A stretch of DNA of 64,000 bases from Scytonema sp. UIC 10036 (GCF_009725235.1 NZ_WJFC01000016.1:1-64000), one strand, 5' to 3'. Numbered from the stretch's first letter, positions 15,110 to 24,946 are shown. The notes: a model not told the origin generated them from the letters alone. A program made the numbers and translations.

Positions 15110-17899
15110 CTAAGCAAGCCCCAACTGCTGCTTTAAGGCTTCTGGCACAGTAGCATTTTCCAACCCATTGACACCATCCCATTGTGTATTTTCATCCCAA
15201 ATAATATCTCCTTTATCTTCACTAGTGAGGTTAGCGCCTCTGAGGTTAGCGCCAGAGAGGTTAGCGCCAGAGAGGTAAGCGCCAGAGAGGTAAGCGCCAG
15301 AGAGGTTAGCGCCAGAGAGGTAAGCGCCAGAGAGGTTAGCGCCAGAGAGGTTAGCGCCATCGAGGTTAGCGCCTCTGAGGTTAGCGCCTCTGAGGTTAGC
15401 GCCATCGAGGTTAGCGCCAGAGAGAAATCGCCCAACTACAGATCCAAAACTTTCAACTTTAAGACACTCACTGTAACCTATAATAGAAAAGAGTTGAAAT
15501 TTATCGTTATCTGGTGTATCTGGTTTCCCTAGTGGATAAAAGTAGATTTTTTGTTTAAGAGCGTCGTCATTTTGGTCTTGACCATAACGGTGCAACTCCA
15601 AGAGTAAAATCATGACATTTAAACCTGCATAAACGTCTACTTGTCGCTGACCTATTGCAATATTATATCTATCTAGTTGTTGCACTTTTTTCTGAGGTAA
15701 AGTCTCTGTCCCAGAGTCAATAAACTTGCCCTTAGACCAGTTACGATAAAATTTGTTTAGGCGCGTAAATAGCGTCTCCCAATCAAAACTTTTACTTTCA
15801 ATGAGCAACCCCATTAGGTATTCCACAACTTCCGGTGTTAGTTTACCAAAACCCAGTAAGTCATAAATTTCAAAATTCATCTGGGTTGTGGAAATCATAG
15901 GTTGTTTTTCTTCGTCTTCATCTTCATCTGATTCTTTGTATTGTGTCCAGGTTTTTAGGCTAGCTTTCAAACGCTCGGCAAACAAGAATTCACTAAAACT
16001 CTTATGATAGAATTCAATACCACCTTCTTGGTTACCTGCAGGACGAATATAAAAAGCTGCTAAAGCATTTTTTAAAGCTTCTTCACCAACTTCTTTCTTA
16101 GCTGTTTCTAGAGCTTCTTTCACAGGATCGTCTTGAAAACGACCTTCAAGCATTGACATTAAAGCCAGTTCGCCACCTGATTGAGCAACACACAAAGCAG
16201 CTTCTGTCAGAATACGTCTTAAATCTTTAGATTTTAGTTTAGTTATCTTGGGATTAAGATTAGTATCGTCCTGAGCAGAACGTTGTCTGTCTAAGACCAA
16301 TTCTAAAGCCTTCTGGTAAATGACTATTTTCGCCGATCGCGCAGTGACTTTTTCAAATTCTTCAATTGCCAACTTGCCCTCTCGATGCATCACAGCCAAT
16401 AAATAAAGTAAAAGCGGCTCTTCAGCCAATTTCTTCACTTCCTTTAATGCATCTGGACAATCATCTTTCTGTAAAACTTCCAAAAACTGTTGGAAGTTTG
16501 CGGTTTGTCCCTGACGTGCTGATAATGCTTCCCATTTGTTTGCCCATTGGTTTTGGAGTTCTTTATCAAGTTCAAGAATTTCTACCCGTTCAAAAATGCG
16601 GGGTAAGTCATAGATACCTTGCAAAGACATTGGTCTACCAGTGATTAACACCCTATGACCCATCTCTTTAGAATCATTGCACTCCTTCTGAAACCCTTCG
16701 ACTTGCTCGAGAAATGCTTTTAAATTAAAGTTGTTTCTTGCCTGAATCTGTAATTCATCAAAACCATCTAGTAAAAACAAAAACCGGGTATTTTTATTTG
16801 TTAACCACTTGGAATCATTTTGACTTTGAATAAAATCACATTTCAGTTCTTGTTTTAAAGTACTTTCCAACCGTGATTCAAAATGGTCAATATCTCGCAA
16901 GCGAATCAAAATAGGTGTCCAAACAGGATGCAAGTACTGGCGTACCCAGTCAGCAAACATCCGACAGAATACACTTTTACCACGTCCCGGTCCGCCTTGG
17001 ATAAACAGGACTTTCTTTGGTTGGTTTGGTTCTGTGAGCATTGTCCACGCCCATTTCAATAGATCGACAGGTGGTGCATCATTATTCCTCTGTCCATCTT
17101 CCTTTACAGGTTTTTCTTTTAAGGATACATAAATATCTCTATAAGAGAAATTTTCAGTAAACACCTTTTCCAAAGGTTTCTGCTCAATCTCTTTCAAGTA
17201 GTCATCAATACTAACAAGTCTTTCCTCTTCTTTCAGCCAATCACCAAAACTAGGCTGAATGACTTTTTTGACAGTTTCATCTGACTGTATCCAAGCTTTC
17301 ATCAAATGGCGATGAGTATTCCAAGCAACCCGTTCCGTTAAAATATCAATTTCTGGTTTGTTTAAGATTGTTAAGCGTTGTGATAAGATTTTCTTAAATT
17401 TTTCTGCTAATTGCGATTCGTGGAAACAAACAACTACACGTCTTGCATTTTCATAATCTAATTGAAAATCGTTGAGTTCTTGAATAATAACTTTTCTGAC
17501 TTCTTTATGAATTTCAGAAATATTTTTATAATTATCCAGATTCAGAGATGGATAAAAAGATAAAGTTTCGCTGAGGCTTTCTAAGTAAGCCGCTTGACTT
17601 ACTATAAATACACAGTCTTCTAAAGAAGGGTCTTGCTGAGTCAATTGACGATAACCATTTAACAAAGCTATGCCAACAGATACGAACGGTAACCCCGAAC
17701 CCACGACTTGTGCTAGCGGCGAACACAACACATCTAACAATGAAGAGGAATTTTGCAATAAAGGTTTTAATGCTTCTATACTATTACCCTGCTCTTTAAG
17801 GGTTTTTGCCGCCTCTAAAACTGCTTTACTAGCCTCAGTCGTTGTTTTCAAGCTCTCTTGTACTGAAAATACTTCCCGCAAGCGCTTCCAGAAACCCAT
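15110..17899 (-). CDS. NACHT NTPase with C-terminal pentapeptide repeats
   Basis: A 929-residue STAND-class NTPase. A helical N-terminal region (1-260) of unknown type contains a short hydrophobic segment ([13 protein letters not shown]). The NACHT module has Walker A GGPGRGKS (302-309) and Walker [11 protein letters not shown] (about 374-383), then a helical sensor region. Residues about 818-895 are A(N/Y)L-type pentapeptide repeats, unusually regular ([20 protein letters not shown]). NACHT-type STAND proteins oligomerise after sensing a trigger and activate a fused or recruited effector; here the N-terminus would be the effector and the pentapeptide coil a likely sensor. It is a single gene reading toward the envelope cluster, with its promoter in 17900-18000. 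An anti-phage role is plausible but unproven. Confidence 0.8.
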   Translation of the reverse strand: MGFWKRLREVFSVQESLKTTTEASKAVLEAAKTLKEQGNSIEALKPLLQNSSSLLDVLCSPLAQVVGSGLPFVSVGIALLNGYRQLTQQDPSLEDCVFIVSQAAYLESLSETLSFYPSLNLDNYKNISEIHKEVRKVIIQELNDFQLDYENARRVVVCFHESQLAEKFKKILSQRLTILNKPEIDILTERVAWNTHRHLMKAWIQSDETVKKVIQPSFGDWLKEEERLVSIDDYLKEIEQKPLEKVFTENFSYRDIYVSLKEKPVKEDGQRNNDAPPVDLLKWAWTMLTEPNQPKKVLFIQGGPGRGKSVFCRMFADWVRQYLHPVWTPILIRLRDIDHFESRLESTLKQELKCDFIQSQNDSKWLTNKNTRFLFLLDGFDELQIQARNNFNLKAFLEQVEGFQKECNDSKEMGHRVLITGRPMSLQGIYDLPRIFERVEILELDKELQNQWANKWEALSARQGQTANFQQFLEVLQKDDCPDALKEVKKLAEEPLLLYLLAVMHREGKLAIEEFEKVTARSAKIVIYQKALELVLDRQRSAQDDTNLNPKITKLKSKDLRRILTEAALCVAQSGGELALMSMLEGRFQDDPVKEALETAKKEVGEEALKNALAAFYIRPAGNQEGGIEFYHKSFSEFLFAERLKASLKTWTQYKESDEDEDEEKQPMISTTQMNFEIYDLLGFGKLTPEVVEYLMGLLIESKSFDWETLFTRLNKFYRNWSKGKFIDSGTETLPQKKVQQLDRYNIAIGQRQVDVYAGLNVMILLLELHRYGQDQNDDALKQKIYFYPLGKPDTPDNDKFQLFSIIGYSECLKVESFGSVVGRFLSGANLDGANLRGANLRGANLDGANLSGANLSGAYLSGANLSGAYLSGAYLSGANLSGANLRGANLTSEDKGDIIWDENTQWDGVNGLENATVPEALKQQLGLA
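15222..15427. repeat. 15-bp tandem repeats encoding the pentapeptide coil
   Basis: About 13 units of a 15-bp repeat; on the plus strand each is GTTAGCG or GTAAGCG followed by a variable CC(A/T)GAGAG-type part. Many neighbouring units are identical, so the repeat number can change by slippage or recombination without breaking the frame. Confidence 0.8.
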
Positions 17900-18462
17900 T
17901 TGTGTGCTCCCATAAAACTACTTATATAGTAAAACAAGATTCATTGTCAAATTTCCTGATATGAGATGTCAACAATTACAGCTAACGACACCATCTGTAT
18001 CGCTCCTAACAACTTAGCCTTGGTACTCTCACTCAGTTTTAATACCTATGTTGTGGCTTGTGAGAAATGAATGAGTTTTCAGAGAGCCATAGTTTCTCAG
18101 CAAAGGATTAGCATAGTACAATCTACCTAAAATGTCCCTAACCTCAAGTACAGTTCTGAACTAGCAAAAAGATTAGTCTAGAAGCACAACCCACATCAGT
18201 TCACATTTTGCGATCGCCAACGGGTTCAGATCGGGCGGCTGTACATCATGTATCAATAGAATATAGGGAGCAGGAGTAGCAAGTACAACTTGCGTGTGTT
18301 CTTTTCAGTCAATAAAGTGTGCCGCAGGTTGCCACCGAGCGTAAGCAAGCAGACTTTATCATACTATACGCCGGACTCACTGATAAAAGTATTACTTTAT
18401 AATTAAGTAGGTCTCGCTAGATGAAATATGCCGCCGGAGACGAGGTGTTGTAAGTCCGGTGA
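17900..18462. other. Non-coding region between the NACHT gene and the parA locus
   Basis: No gene seen. It should carry the NACHT promoter near 17910-18000. Further right, GCCGGACT (about 18371) and AGTCCGG (about 18453) form an inverted pair around an AT-rich core, just past the end of the small parA partner gene; this could be a terminator or structured RNA. Confidence 0.35.
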
Positions 18463-18762
18463 TTATTGTTGCACCCAATCACTCAACAATTGCTCAACTA
18501 AGTCTGAAAAATCTTTGTTGTTCCCATCAGACAGTAACTTCATTTTCACCTTTTTGTGAGTGTCTTTACGAATATATGCACTAACCTGCTCAAAATCGGG
18601 ATGCGATCGCTTCCCTGGTGGTTTAGTCTTCTTAGTTGGTTGAGCAGTTTCTACCAATGACTGTTTTTGTGAATCATCTACTGTAGGCTGTGGTTCTGGC
18701 TCTGGCTCCGGCTCTGGTTCTCTACCCTTTGCTGCATTTAAAATCCCTTTAAACTTGCTCAC
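18463..18762 (-). CDS. Small ParA partner protein, likely DNA-binding
   Basis: A 99-residue protein. It starts with GTG at 18762, overlapping the ParA stop by 4 nt (GTGA). The N-terminus is VSKFKGILNAAKGREPE with a run of Glu-Pro repeats. The C-terminal 50 residues (SHPDFEQVSAYIRKDTHKKV, then KMKLLSDGNNKDFSDLVEQL) look like a ribbon-helix-helix domain. Small RHH proteins of this kind act as centromere-binding partners of short ParA proteins and repress their own operon. The iterated sites on both sides of this locus are the probable targets. Confidence 0.7.
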   Translation of the reverse strand: MSKFKGILNAAKGREPEPEPEPEPQPTVDDSQKQSLVETAQPTKKTKPPGKRSHPDFEQVSAYIRKDTHKKVKMKLLSDGNNKDFSDLVEQLLSDWVQQ

Positions 18763-19352
18763 TTCATCACCTCCTGACCAACACTTTGATAATCTCGCCA
18801 AGCAATCTTTGCTCTTGAATCTGACACTTTATTTACTGGAACGCCTGCTAGAGCTGCTTTTTGGAATGCAACAGCATCACGAATTGAGCCTTTAAAAACT
18901 GGTAATCCTGCCTCAGTTAACATATCGCGTGCTTCGTCTCCATCACGCCGGGGTTTGGGAGGAATGCGGGTAATCAGGATGCGAAAGCGTTCAGCCCCTA
19001 GCGATTTAAGCGCGTCAACAGTTTGCATGAGGGCATCTAAAGATAAAGCGTCTGGCGTGGTGGGTAGCACCAGTAAATCGCACCCCTCCACCAATGCTTC
19101 TAAATCTTCTTTTTCTGGTCGCGCTTGGGTATCGATGACAATGTGCTGAAACTTTGGAACGTATTTTGCAGCTTGCCTTTCATCTATAACTTTGAAGGGT
19201 AAATTGCCGCGCTTTGCCCAACCACTAGCAGAACGGTTCGGGTCACCGTCAATTAACAGCGTGTCTCCCTTGGTTTGTAAGTAAGTGGCTAGGTGGACGG
19301 CTGTTGTTGTTTTGCCCACCCCACCTTTAAATGATGCAACTGTGATAATCAT
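18759..19352 (-). CDS. parA: ParA-family plasmid partition ATPase
   Basis: A 197-residue short-form ParA. The deviant Walker A KGGVGKTT is at residues 9-16 with the signature Lys, followed by DGDPNRSASGWAKR and HIVIDTQARPE (Walker B). It lacks an N-terminal HTH, as in type Ib partition systems, where a separate small protein binds the centromere. It forms an operon with that small gene through a GTGA overlap. The 5' flank contains GAGTATTTGCGTACTCG-type repeats, the likely operator and centromere. Confidence 0.9.
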   Translation of the reverse strand: MIITVASFKGGVGKTTTAVHLATYLQTKGDTLLIDGDPNRSASGWAKRGNLPFKVIDERQAAKYVPKFQHIVIDTQARPEKEDLEALVEGCDLLVLPTTPDALSLDALMQTVDALKSLGAERFRILITRIPPKPRRDGDEARDMLTEAGLPVFKGSIRDAVAFQKAALAGVPVNKVSDSRAKIAWRDYQSVGQEVMK

Positions 19353-19510
19353 GAGTATTTGCGTACTCGCATATTTATATGTTTAAGTTTTTGAATACCT
19401 GTGTACTCAGATTTTTATCATAAGGCAATTTGGTATTAAAGCACTGCTGATTTTGGTTTGAAAGCTTGAGTATTTGCGTACTCGCGTATTTAGGTACTTG
19501 AAGTCTAAGG
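19353..19510. promoter_or_regulatory. Iterated TTGCGTACTC sites upstream of parA
   Basis: Copies of GAGTATTTGCGTACTCGC lie at 19353-19370 and 19467-19485, with a weaker GAATACCTGTGTACTCAG at 19393-19410. GAGTA and TACTC make each one a partial palindrome. Same family as the large array at 20.7-21.06 kb. Confidence 0.65.
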
Positions 19511-19654
19511 CGCTTGGAGCGATCGCTAGTGTCGGTTAACAAACTGTGTGATGTTCAAAGCATGAACAGTGCCAAAAAATACCTTATGCAACTAGTTCTG
19601 TAAAAAGTTTGAATATAATAAATAGTTATGCGTAATGAAAATATTAATATGTAA

Positions 19655-20425
19655 ATGAAAATCTCAACACAAACCGAAAACTGTAGCTATGACACACAGT
19701 ACTTAATCGAAGAAAGTGCAGATAGTGTTATTTACATCAACTTAGCATTTGAAAAAATTGTAAGTGTTCAGTCTAAAAAAGCCTACAAAGAGCAAATATG
19801 TAATTTAATTCAGAAGGAATTATCAAAGTTTAAATGGATAATCTCTGGCTCTGTAAATATAGACTTTACTTGGTATCTACATGCTGTCGAAAGACAAGAG
19901 ACAGACAAGGTTGGTGATATTGATAATATCACGAAACCCATCCTAGATTCTTTAATTGGTCCAAGCGGAGTTATAATTGATGATGCTCAAATCAAAGCAC
20001 TATACACATATTGGTTATCACGTAATGAGTTAATTGAAGATAATTGACTAGAGATTAAAATTTCATTCAACAATGATAATTGCTTAAAAAAAGAGAACTT
20101 AATCTTTATTCAATATAATAATGCTATTTGCTTGGCAGTTAATGTGGAACCTACTAACCACAAGCAGCTTTTGGCGGCATTATTAATTGTGAAGAGTAGG
20201 AAAGTGAACAGAAATACTGCACAAATAATTAAATTCCTTGGCGGGAACGTTGACAATCACTTAGTTGTTTCAACCTGGGACTTTCATCGCACTAGGTTAA
20301 ATAAGTTCCCTCATTCTGATATTTATTCACTTTCCAGTTTTAAGGAACTTTGTCGCAACAACGGTTTAAATTTCTTAACAATTTCAAGATTGTTGCGAGA
20401 AAGCAAAAATCGAAGAATAACGTGA
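19655..20425 (+). pseudogene. RusA-like endonuclease gene with an in-frame TGA
   Basis: The first 130 codons encode a RusA-type Holliday-junction resolvase domain: DIDNITKPILDSLIG with metal-binding Asp residues, then VIIDDAQIKALY. A TGA at 20045-20047 stops translation right before LEIKISFN, which looks like the last strand of this fold, and the same frame stays open for another 125 codons to 20425 with protein-like sequence (ENLIFIQYNNAICLAV, then helices). The simplest reading is one gene of about 256 codons broken by a nonsense mutation. Alternatives are two genes, the second starting at GTG 20144, or a sequencing error. The bases around the stop, GATAATTGACTAGAG, show no readthrough signal. 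Confidence 0.6.
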
Positions 20426-20628
20426 TGTTGAACTCTTGATATAAGATTAATTTCACAAAAAAGCGTGAAACTCAAGTTGGGCAAGAAAAGACTGGAGGTA
20501 TTACTTATAAATCAAAAACTGTTACTTATCAAGTATATAAGTGAAATCGAAATTGACTTATGGAAGGGGCAAGTGATTCGGGTGGATGCCTTTAGCTTCG
20601 CGATCAGATGGGTAGGGCTTGCACCGAA

Positions 20629-20664
20629 GCGATACGGCTTGAGCCGTTAAGCGAAGCTTATCGC
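20629..20664. repeat. REP-like palindrome a
   Basis: GCGATACGGC at the left end and GCTTATCGC at the right, with an internal GGCTTGAGCC stem. Confidence 0.6.
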
Positions 20665-20667
20665 ATT

Positions 20668-21065
20668 CCTCTAAATTCTTGCGTACTCAAATACTTGAGT
20701 ATTTAAATTTTCATATTTTTGAATACGCAAATACTCATCTTGTTCTGTGCAAATCCTGTAGTTGATTTGGATTGCGTATTTAAAAACTTAAGTTTTTGCG
20801 TACTCAAATACTCAAAACCCATTTGACCATTGCATCAGCAACAACTCAGTTGAGTATTTAAAAATTTGCGTACTCAAATCTTCATAAGAAAGGTAACTTT
20901 TACGTTACAGCAATATCACAGTGTCTGTCCTACAGTTAGCTTTTGCGTATTCAAGTATTCGCGTACCTGAATATTCATTCATGCGATTGAGGGCGTGTTT
21001 CTTCAGTATGATTCCCCTTTGCGTACCTAAAAACTCAAAATTTCGCGTACTTGCGTACTCAATAG
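20668..21065. repeat. Large iteron/centromere-like array
   Basis: A 400-bp AT-rich stretch without genes holds about ten copies, in both orientations, of GCGTACTCAAATACTC-like sites. Clear ones are at about 20680-20702, 20724-20740, 20776-20814, 20852-20876, 20943-20975 and 21018-21061. Core words are GCGTACTC, GAGTATTT and CAAATACTC. The pattern matches sites upstream of parA, so this is the likely partition centromere, or origin iterons. Confidence 0.7.
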
Positions 21066-21124
21066 TAAGGGATACATAACAGCTTGTGTCAGTTCTGGGG
21101 GATGGGTGGGATACGATGAATAAC

Positions 21125-23830
21125 TTAATTTGATGTTAATGGTAATCTTTTTACTGGCAACAGCAATGTATTTTCAATCTGCTGTCTTACTTCGCGGCTG
21201 ACGTAACAATCGCTGTTGAGGCAATCAACCAATAGTTTATTAGCATCATAGTACTGCTTCAGGAGTTCCTTTTGTTCGTCGCTGAACTGCCAGTCATGAC
21301 CGATGTTGCGACGCTCTCTCATTACGGCTCTAAGTTGTTCAGTCCAAGTTTGACCGTTTTCCTGCCACCATTGCTTGTACGCTTTAATGTCTTCGGCATC
21401 GGGAAGTTGGTCTTTGAGTTGTTGAAGCGATCGCTCTAATTCCGGGTCTCGGTCGAGGGCGAGGGCTCGGTCGAGGGCGAGGGCGAGGGCGAGGGCGAGG
21501 TCTCGGTCGAGGGCGAGGGCGAGGTCTCGGTCGAGGGCGAGGGCGAGGTCTCGGTCGAGGGCTCGGGCGAGGGCGAGGGCGAGGTCTCGGTCGAGGGCGA
21601 GGGCGAGGTCTCGGTCGAGGGCGAGGGCGAGGTCGAGGGCTCGGTCGAGGTAGAAGGCTCGAACAGCAGCAGGTTTATACGGCGCTTCTAAAGATTCAGA
21701 TTTTTCTTTAACCCAAGTAAGAAACTGCTGTAACTTTTCATCGCTTTCCAAAATTGTATCAATTTTCTGTTGCATTAACTGCAATAATTTATCTGCACTC
21801 TCCAGCATCCCTACCGTTAGTAAAAAGACTTCGCGCCATCGCTTTTCGGTAATATGGGTAGCTAAGTCTTGCAATGCGTCTGAATTAACACTGCTAACAA
21901 GCTTTCTTGCTGTAAAATACTCGTGAAAAGTTAGGTGTGAGAAAGAGTAAATTCCTCTCGCTCTTTCTACAAATAATCCATGCTGGGCTTCAATTGACTT
22001 GAGTACTGCTTCACTATCCAGTTGCAGTGCTTCTGGATCGGTGCTTGCATCTGGTAAATTTTGAATATATTGAGTAATGTATCTTTCAACTTCTTTTTGC
22101 TTAAAGAAATAGTTACCTTGTTCAAAGGTGTCTAGAGCAATTTGACTAAGTAAATCTTCCTTACGTTTTAGAGATAACTTTTTATATACTTGGTCGCGTT
22201 CAATATTTCGCTTTACATCCCACTTTTTGAGCAATACATCCAATCCTTCTTTATACAATTCAGAACGGTTTGGTGGGAAACTTCCTGATTCTTCAAATAC
22301 CAAACACAATAGTGTTAACAACAGTGGGTTAGTTGCTAGTTCTTTGATTGGTTCTTCTTCTTCCAATTTTTTAATAAATTGCTCAGCTTTCACTAGATCG
22401 TCTTTCGCCTGAAACCATTTGTTAGCAAAGCTAGCAATCTGTTGAGAGTCAAAGTCAGCAACTTCAACTTCAGTAAACTGCACAAAAGTATATTCCCGTG
22501 CTGCAATTCGACACGTTATTACAAATTGATTTTTAGGGAACTGAGTTGTAAATTCTTTAATCTGCTCCAAGACCCGTTTGCTCTCTGTCTCTCTTACCTC
22601 ATCTAGCCCATCTAGCAGCATCAACAGCTTACCTTGCTCGAGCAGTTGTTCCACAGCGGTTAAATCAACCAACTGATTTGTCTCACTGGTTCCCCAATTA
22701 AAAAGAGATGCTAAGAACCCAGTTTTGACTTTTGTATTGGGTGCAATGCCATATTTAGCAAACAGTTGAATCAAATAGTCTAATAAATTAGGCTGGTTGG
22801 ATGCGTCAGCAAAGTCCTTAAGTGTAATAAATAAAGGAATGTGCTTTGGCTGAAACTTGCCCTCAATGCATTGGAGTGCCAAATGCTTGAGAAATGTTGT
22901 CTTACCTGCTCCCGGTTTACCCAAAATCATTAACTTTGAGTACTTGTTCACTGCTTCCAACCCAGGAACTCTCTTCTCACGCACATCACCCAAGCTGAAG
23001 CGCTCAAAATTCTCTAAAGGGATGTTTTGAAGTAGTTCAGTTATATTTAATCCTCTACGTCCGGTGATTTTCTCTAAAATGTTAACGCTGGTGTAAATGT
23101 CGTCTAAGCCGATTGGCTGTGTCATATCCAGCACTCGCATTGTACCGCAGCGCTCTTTAATGCTCTCGCGGATGTTTTCCCGTGCTGTCTGTACTAACTC
23201 ATTGACACTAAAGCTTTTGGCTTCAAATTCTTTCACTTGGCTCCACCTTAGGTCGAGTGCTTGCAAACTACGGTTCCCAGGATTTGATTGACGTGCAGCA
23301 CGAATTAGGTCTTCAATCCATCCCTGGGACTCTGCTTTTTTGATTAAATTAAAGACAATATCTTCTAATTTACCACTACCAGCGATCGCCTCTAAGTTCT
23401 TATCTAACTCATGTGACAACATCTGCTCTAATGATGATTTATCGGGAAAAGCCTTAACTAGAGCATTCTGTAGTTCCTTGCGTTGCTGACCGGATAATAT
23501 CTTTTTGGGTATCTCTTGCACTAAAGCATCAATATCGACGCTGTTGTCCTGCTCTACCTTAACTGGCTCAGGGGGCTGGTTATTTGGTACATCAACTGAG
23601 TTAGGTAAATCCTCCAAACCTGCAATCTCTTGCCAATTCAGTTCCAACTTCTCGCAAATACTGACAAAGATATCATTGCGAACTGATTTACCAGTAAAAA
23701 AATTATCAACAGGTTGACGGCTTACGTTCAACTTTCTTGCTAACCCTTGTCGGCTCAAACCTTTACCATCTAGAGCACTTTTCGCCTTTTCAATACCTGT
23801 TTGGCACGCTTTTATTGAATTTTGCGGCAT
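21125..23830 (-). CDS. HTH-EAD1-NACHT NTPase with Leu-Asp-Arg repeat tail
   Basis: A 901-residue STAND protein starting at the ATG at 23830. The order is an HTH (LSRQGLARKLNVSRQPVDNF, 25-44), an EAD1-type adaptor domain (about 113-186: QQRKELQNALVKAFPDKSSL ... GWIEDLIRAARQSNPGN), then NACHT with GKPGAGKTT (304-312) and LLMLLDGLDEV (about 405-415) and a helical sensor. From about 720 to 800 is a low-complexity tail of LALALDRD units encoded by GC-rich DNA repeats. EADs are known to bring STAND sensors together with effectors that carry the same EAD; the CHAT protein at 49470 carries a matching EAD1. Divergent from the TRADD-N-TM gene. Confidence 0.85.
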   Translation of the reverse strand: MPQNSIKACQTGIEKAKSALDGKGLSRQGLARKLNVSRQPVDNFFTGKSVRNDIFVSICEKLELNWQEIAGLEDLPNSVDVPNNQPPEPVKVEQDNSVDIDALVQEIPKKILSGQQRKELQNALVKAFPDKSSLEQMLSHELDKNLEAIAGSGKLEDIVFNLIKKAESQGWIEDLIRAARQSNPGNRSLQALDLRWSQVKEFEAKSFSVNELVQTARENIRESIKERCGTMRVLDMTQPIGLDDIYTSVNILEKITGRRGLNITELLQNIPLENFERFSLGDVREKRVPGLEAVNKYSKLMILGKPGAGKTTFLKHLALQCIEGKFQPKHIPLFITLKDFADASNQPNLLDYLIQLFAKYGIAPNTKVKTGFLASLFNWGTSETNQLVDLTAVEQLLEQGKLLMLLDGLDEVRETESKRVLEQIKEFTTQFPKNQFVITCRIAAREYTFVQFTEVEVADFDSQQIASFANKWFQAKDDLVKAEQFIKKLEEEEPIKELATNPLLLTLLCLVFEESGSFPPNRSELYKEGLDVLLKKWDVKRNIERDQVYKKLSLKRKEDLLSQIALDTFEQGNYFFKQKEVERYITQYIQNLPDASTDPEALQLDSEAVLKSIEAQHGLFVERARGIYSFSHLTFHEYFTARKLVSSVNSDALQDLATHITEKRWREVFLLTVGMLESADKLLQLMQQKIDTILESDEKLQQFLTWVKEKSESLEAPYKPAAVRAFYLDRALDLALALDRDLALALDRDLALALARALDRDLALALDRDLALALDRDLALALALALDRALALDRDPELERSLQQLKDQLPDAEDIKAYKQWWQENGQTWTEQLRAVMRERRNIGHDWQFSDEQKELLKQYYDANKLLVDCLNSDCYVSREVRQQIENTLLLPVKRLPLTSN
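21438..21658. repeat. GAGGGC/GAGGTC hexamer repeats inside the NACHT gene
   Basis: A run of six-base units (GAGGGC, GAGGTC with TCGGTC) organised into 24-36-bp higher-order repeats, much more GC-rich than the rest of the gene. It encodes the LALALDRD tail and always stays in frame. Confidence 0.8.
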
Positions 23831-23970
23831 AAGCTCATGTGACAAACCACGTTAATTTTAGGCTAAAAGCCAAAGTCATGTCAAAGCTAGGCAAAAGTCA
23901 TGCTGTGTCTTGGCTGAACTCTTCAGCGCTTAACTGTGAAACTGATAGCAGTTGAGTGACGGATAAATTT

Positions 23971-24249
23971 ATGACTCAGTTGACACTACCTCCTAGTTCT
24001 GAACCCAATCTTAACCAAGAAATTACTAAAGAACGCCTGCGCCAAGCACGCCAAAGTTTTAATTTAGCACTAGTCGCCACCGCTATGTCTACCTTAATCG
24101 GCTTAGTTGGTGCAAGTCTCCTGCTAACAGAAAAGGCGAATGAAGGTGCGGTTACTGCTGCTAGTGGGATGGTTGCTAGCGTGCGATGCGCTCAACTTGC
24201 TAAAGATGCCAATGACAGGTTAGATAAGATTGGGCAGGCTAAGAGATGA
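23971..24249 (+). CDS. TRADD-N-associated two-TM domain protein
   Basis: A 92-residue protein. After a polar N-terminus comes LNQEITKERLRQARQSFNLA, two adjacent hydrophobic segments (LVATAMSTLIGLVGASLLL and GAVTAASGMVASVRC), and an acidic helix AKDANDRLDKIGQ. This is the cyanobacterial domain associated with TRADD-N modules, found near STAND systems and proposed to be a membrane-acting effector. It is divergent from the HTH-EAD1-NACHT gene and shares its 140-bp promoter region, which contains two AAAGTCATG repeats, so the two are probably coregulated. The ATG at 23971 is preferred to one five codons earlier because the family begins about here. Confidence 0.75.
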   Translation: MTQLTLPPSSEPNLNQEITKERLRQARQSFNLALVATAMSTLIGLVGASLLLTEKANEGAVTAASGMVASVRCAQLAKDANDRLDKIGQAKR

Positions 24250-24265
24250 AGGTTAAGGGGTGGTT

Positions 24266-24294
24266 GCGATACGGCACAAGCAGTTAAGCTTCGC
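24266..24294. repeat. REP-like palindrome b
   Basis: GCGATACGGC left end; the right arm is diverged (GTTAAGCTTCGC). It touches TGTGC-N5-GCACA copy 6. Confidence 0.5.
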
Positions 24295-24309
24295 TGTGCA
24301 AGTGGCACA
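24295..24309. repeat. TGTGC-N5-GCACA palindrome, copy 6
   Basis: Spacer AAGTG, followed by GATCG. Identical through that flank to copy 7. Confidence 0.65.
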
Positions 24310-24694
24310 GATCGCCCCTTTGCTCAAAGCTCAATGCTCTTCCTTGCAAGCACGAAGCGATCGCCCTACAAGAAACAGCATCGCGCTTTGCCCAGTGAGC
24401 CTAAAATATTCATTGAAAATCAGGTTCCAAGCGATTTATGGGGTATAAGTAGGGGCTATGCGTATCCCACTAGTTTTTTCTGAAAATTAACACCCATGCA
24501 GGGTATATATAGGTGCTTCTTAGGGTATATTAAATCTCTTAAAACGTTATACCCCACATGACACCCAATGGTGTAAGCGATCGCAAATGAATGTGAGTTA
24601 ATCTTATTCTAACTTTTTAGGAGACCTGGAGTCAGGTTTGAGTAAAAGCGATCGCGTTCTTCAAAGCAGTTGCCTTTGGACTGACACTTTCAAT
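24310..24694. other. Non-coding region, AT-rich with GGGTATA repeats
   Basis: No gene seen. GGGTATA occurs at about 24437, 24500 and 24523 and its complement TATACCCC at about 24549. These could be binding sites, but there is no adjacent plus-strand gene for them to control. Confidence 0.3.
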
Positions 24695-24724
24695 GCAAAA
24701 ACCCCAGCCTTGATAGCCAGGGTG
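24695..24724 (-). terminator. Terminator of the ssl1498-type gene
   Basis: On the minus strand ACCCTGGC pairs with GCTGGGGT (two G-U pairs) and is followed by five T. It lies about 52 nt beyond the stop codon at 24776. Confidence 0.7.
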
Positions 24725-24775
24725 AGAAAAAGAAGCCCAAATGTCGATTAAAGTTTGAAGCGAAATCCATTAGTC

Positions 24776-24946
24776 TTAAGCAGCTGCAAAAGCAACCAGA
24801 ACTAAAGTGGTAACCAGTAATGTCGCAAACACGCCTTGGATAACATATTGACGCTGTTCCCAAATTGCAGGGTATTCAGCAAAGTACATTTTAGTCTCGG
24901 TTGGGTAGTTGTTGAGGACGCCGTCTTCGTTAACAGTTGTATACAT
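24776..24946 (-). CDS. ssl1498-family light-harvesting-like protein
   Basis: A 56-residue protein: an N-terminal stretch MYTTVNEDGVLNNYPTETKM, then YFAEYPAIWEQRQYVIQG and one transmembrane helix (VFATLLVTTLVLVAFAAA). This matches the small ssl1498-type proteins of cyanobacteria, distant relatives of high-light-inducible proteins, which sit in the thylakoid membrane and respond to light stress. The start has a good ribosome-binding site (AAGGAAAAGAG) upstream. The gene is short and complete, with its own terminator. Its presence beside hsp20 suggests a stress-tolerance cassette on the replicon. Confidence 0.85.
   Translation of the reverse strand: MYTTVNEDGVLNNYPTETKMYFAEYPAIWEQRQYVIQGVFATLLVTTLVLVAFAAA

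Noticed and set aside
15222..15427. CRISPR-like regular repeats
   Set aside because: Units are 15 bp without unique spacers and translate in frame into pentapeptide repeats; not an array.
20045..20047. TGA read as selenocysteine in the RusA-like gene
   Set aside because: No SECIS-like hairpin after the codon, no selenium genes, and the position is at the start of a strand rather than an active site.
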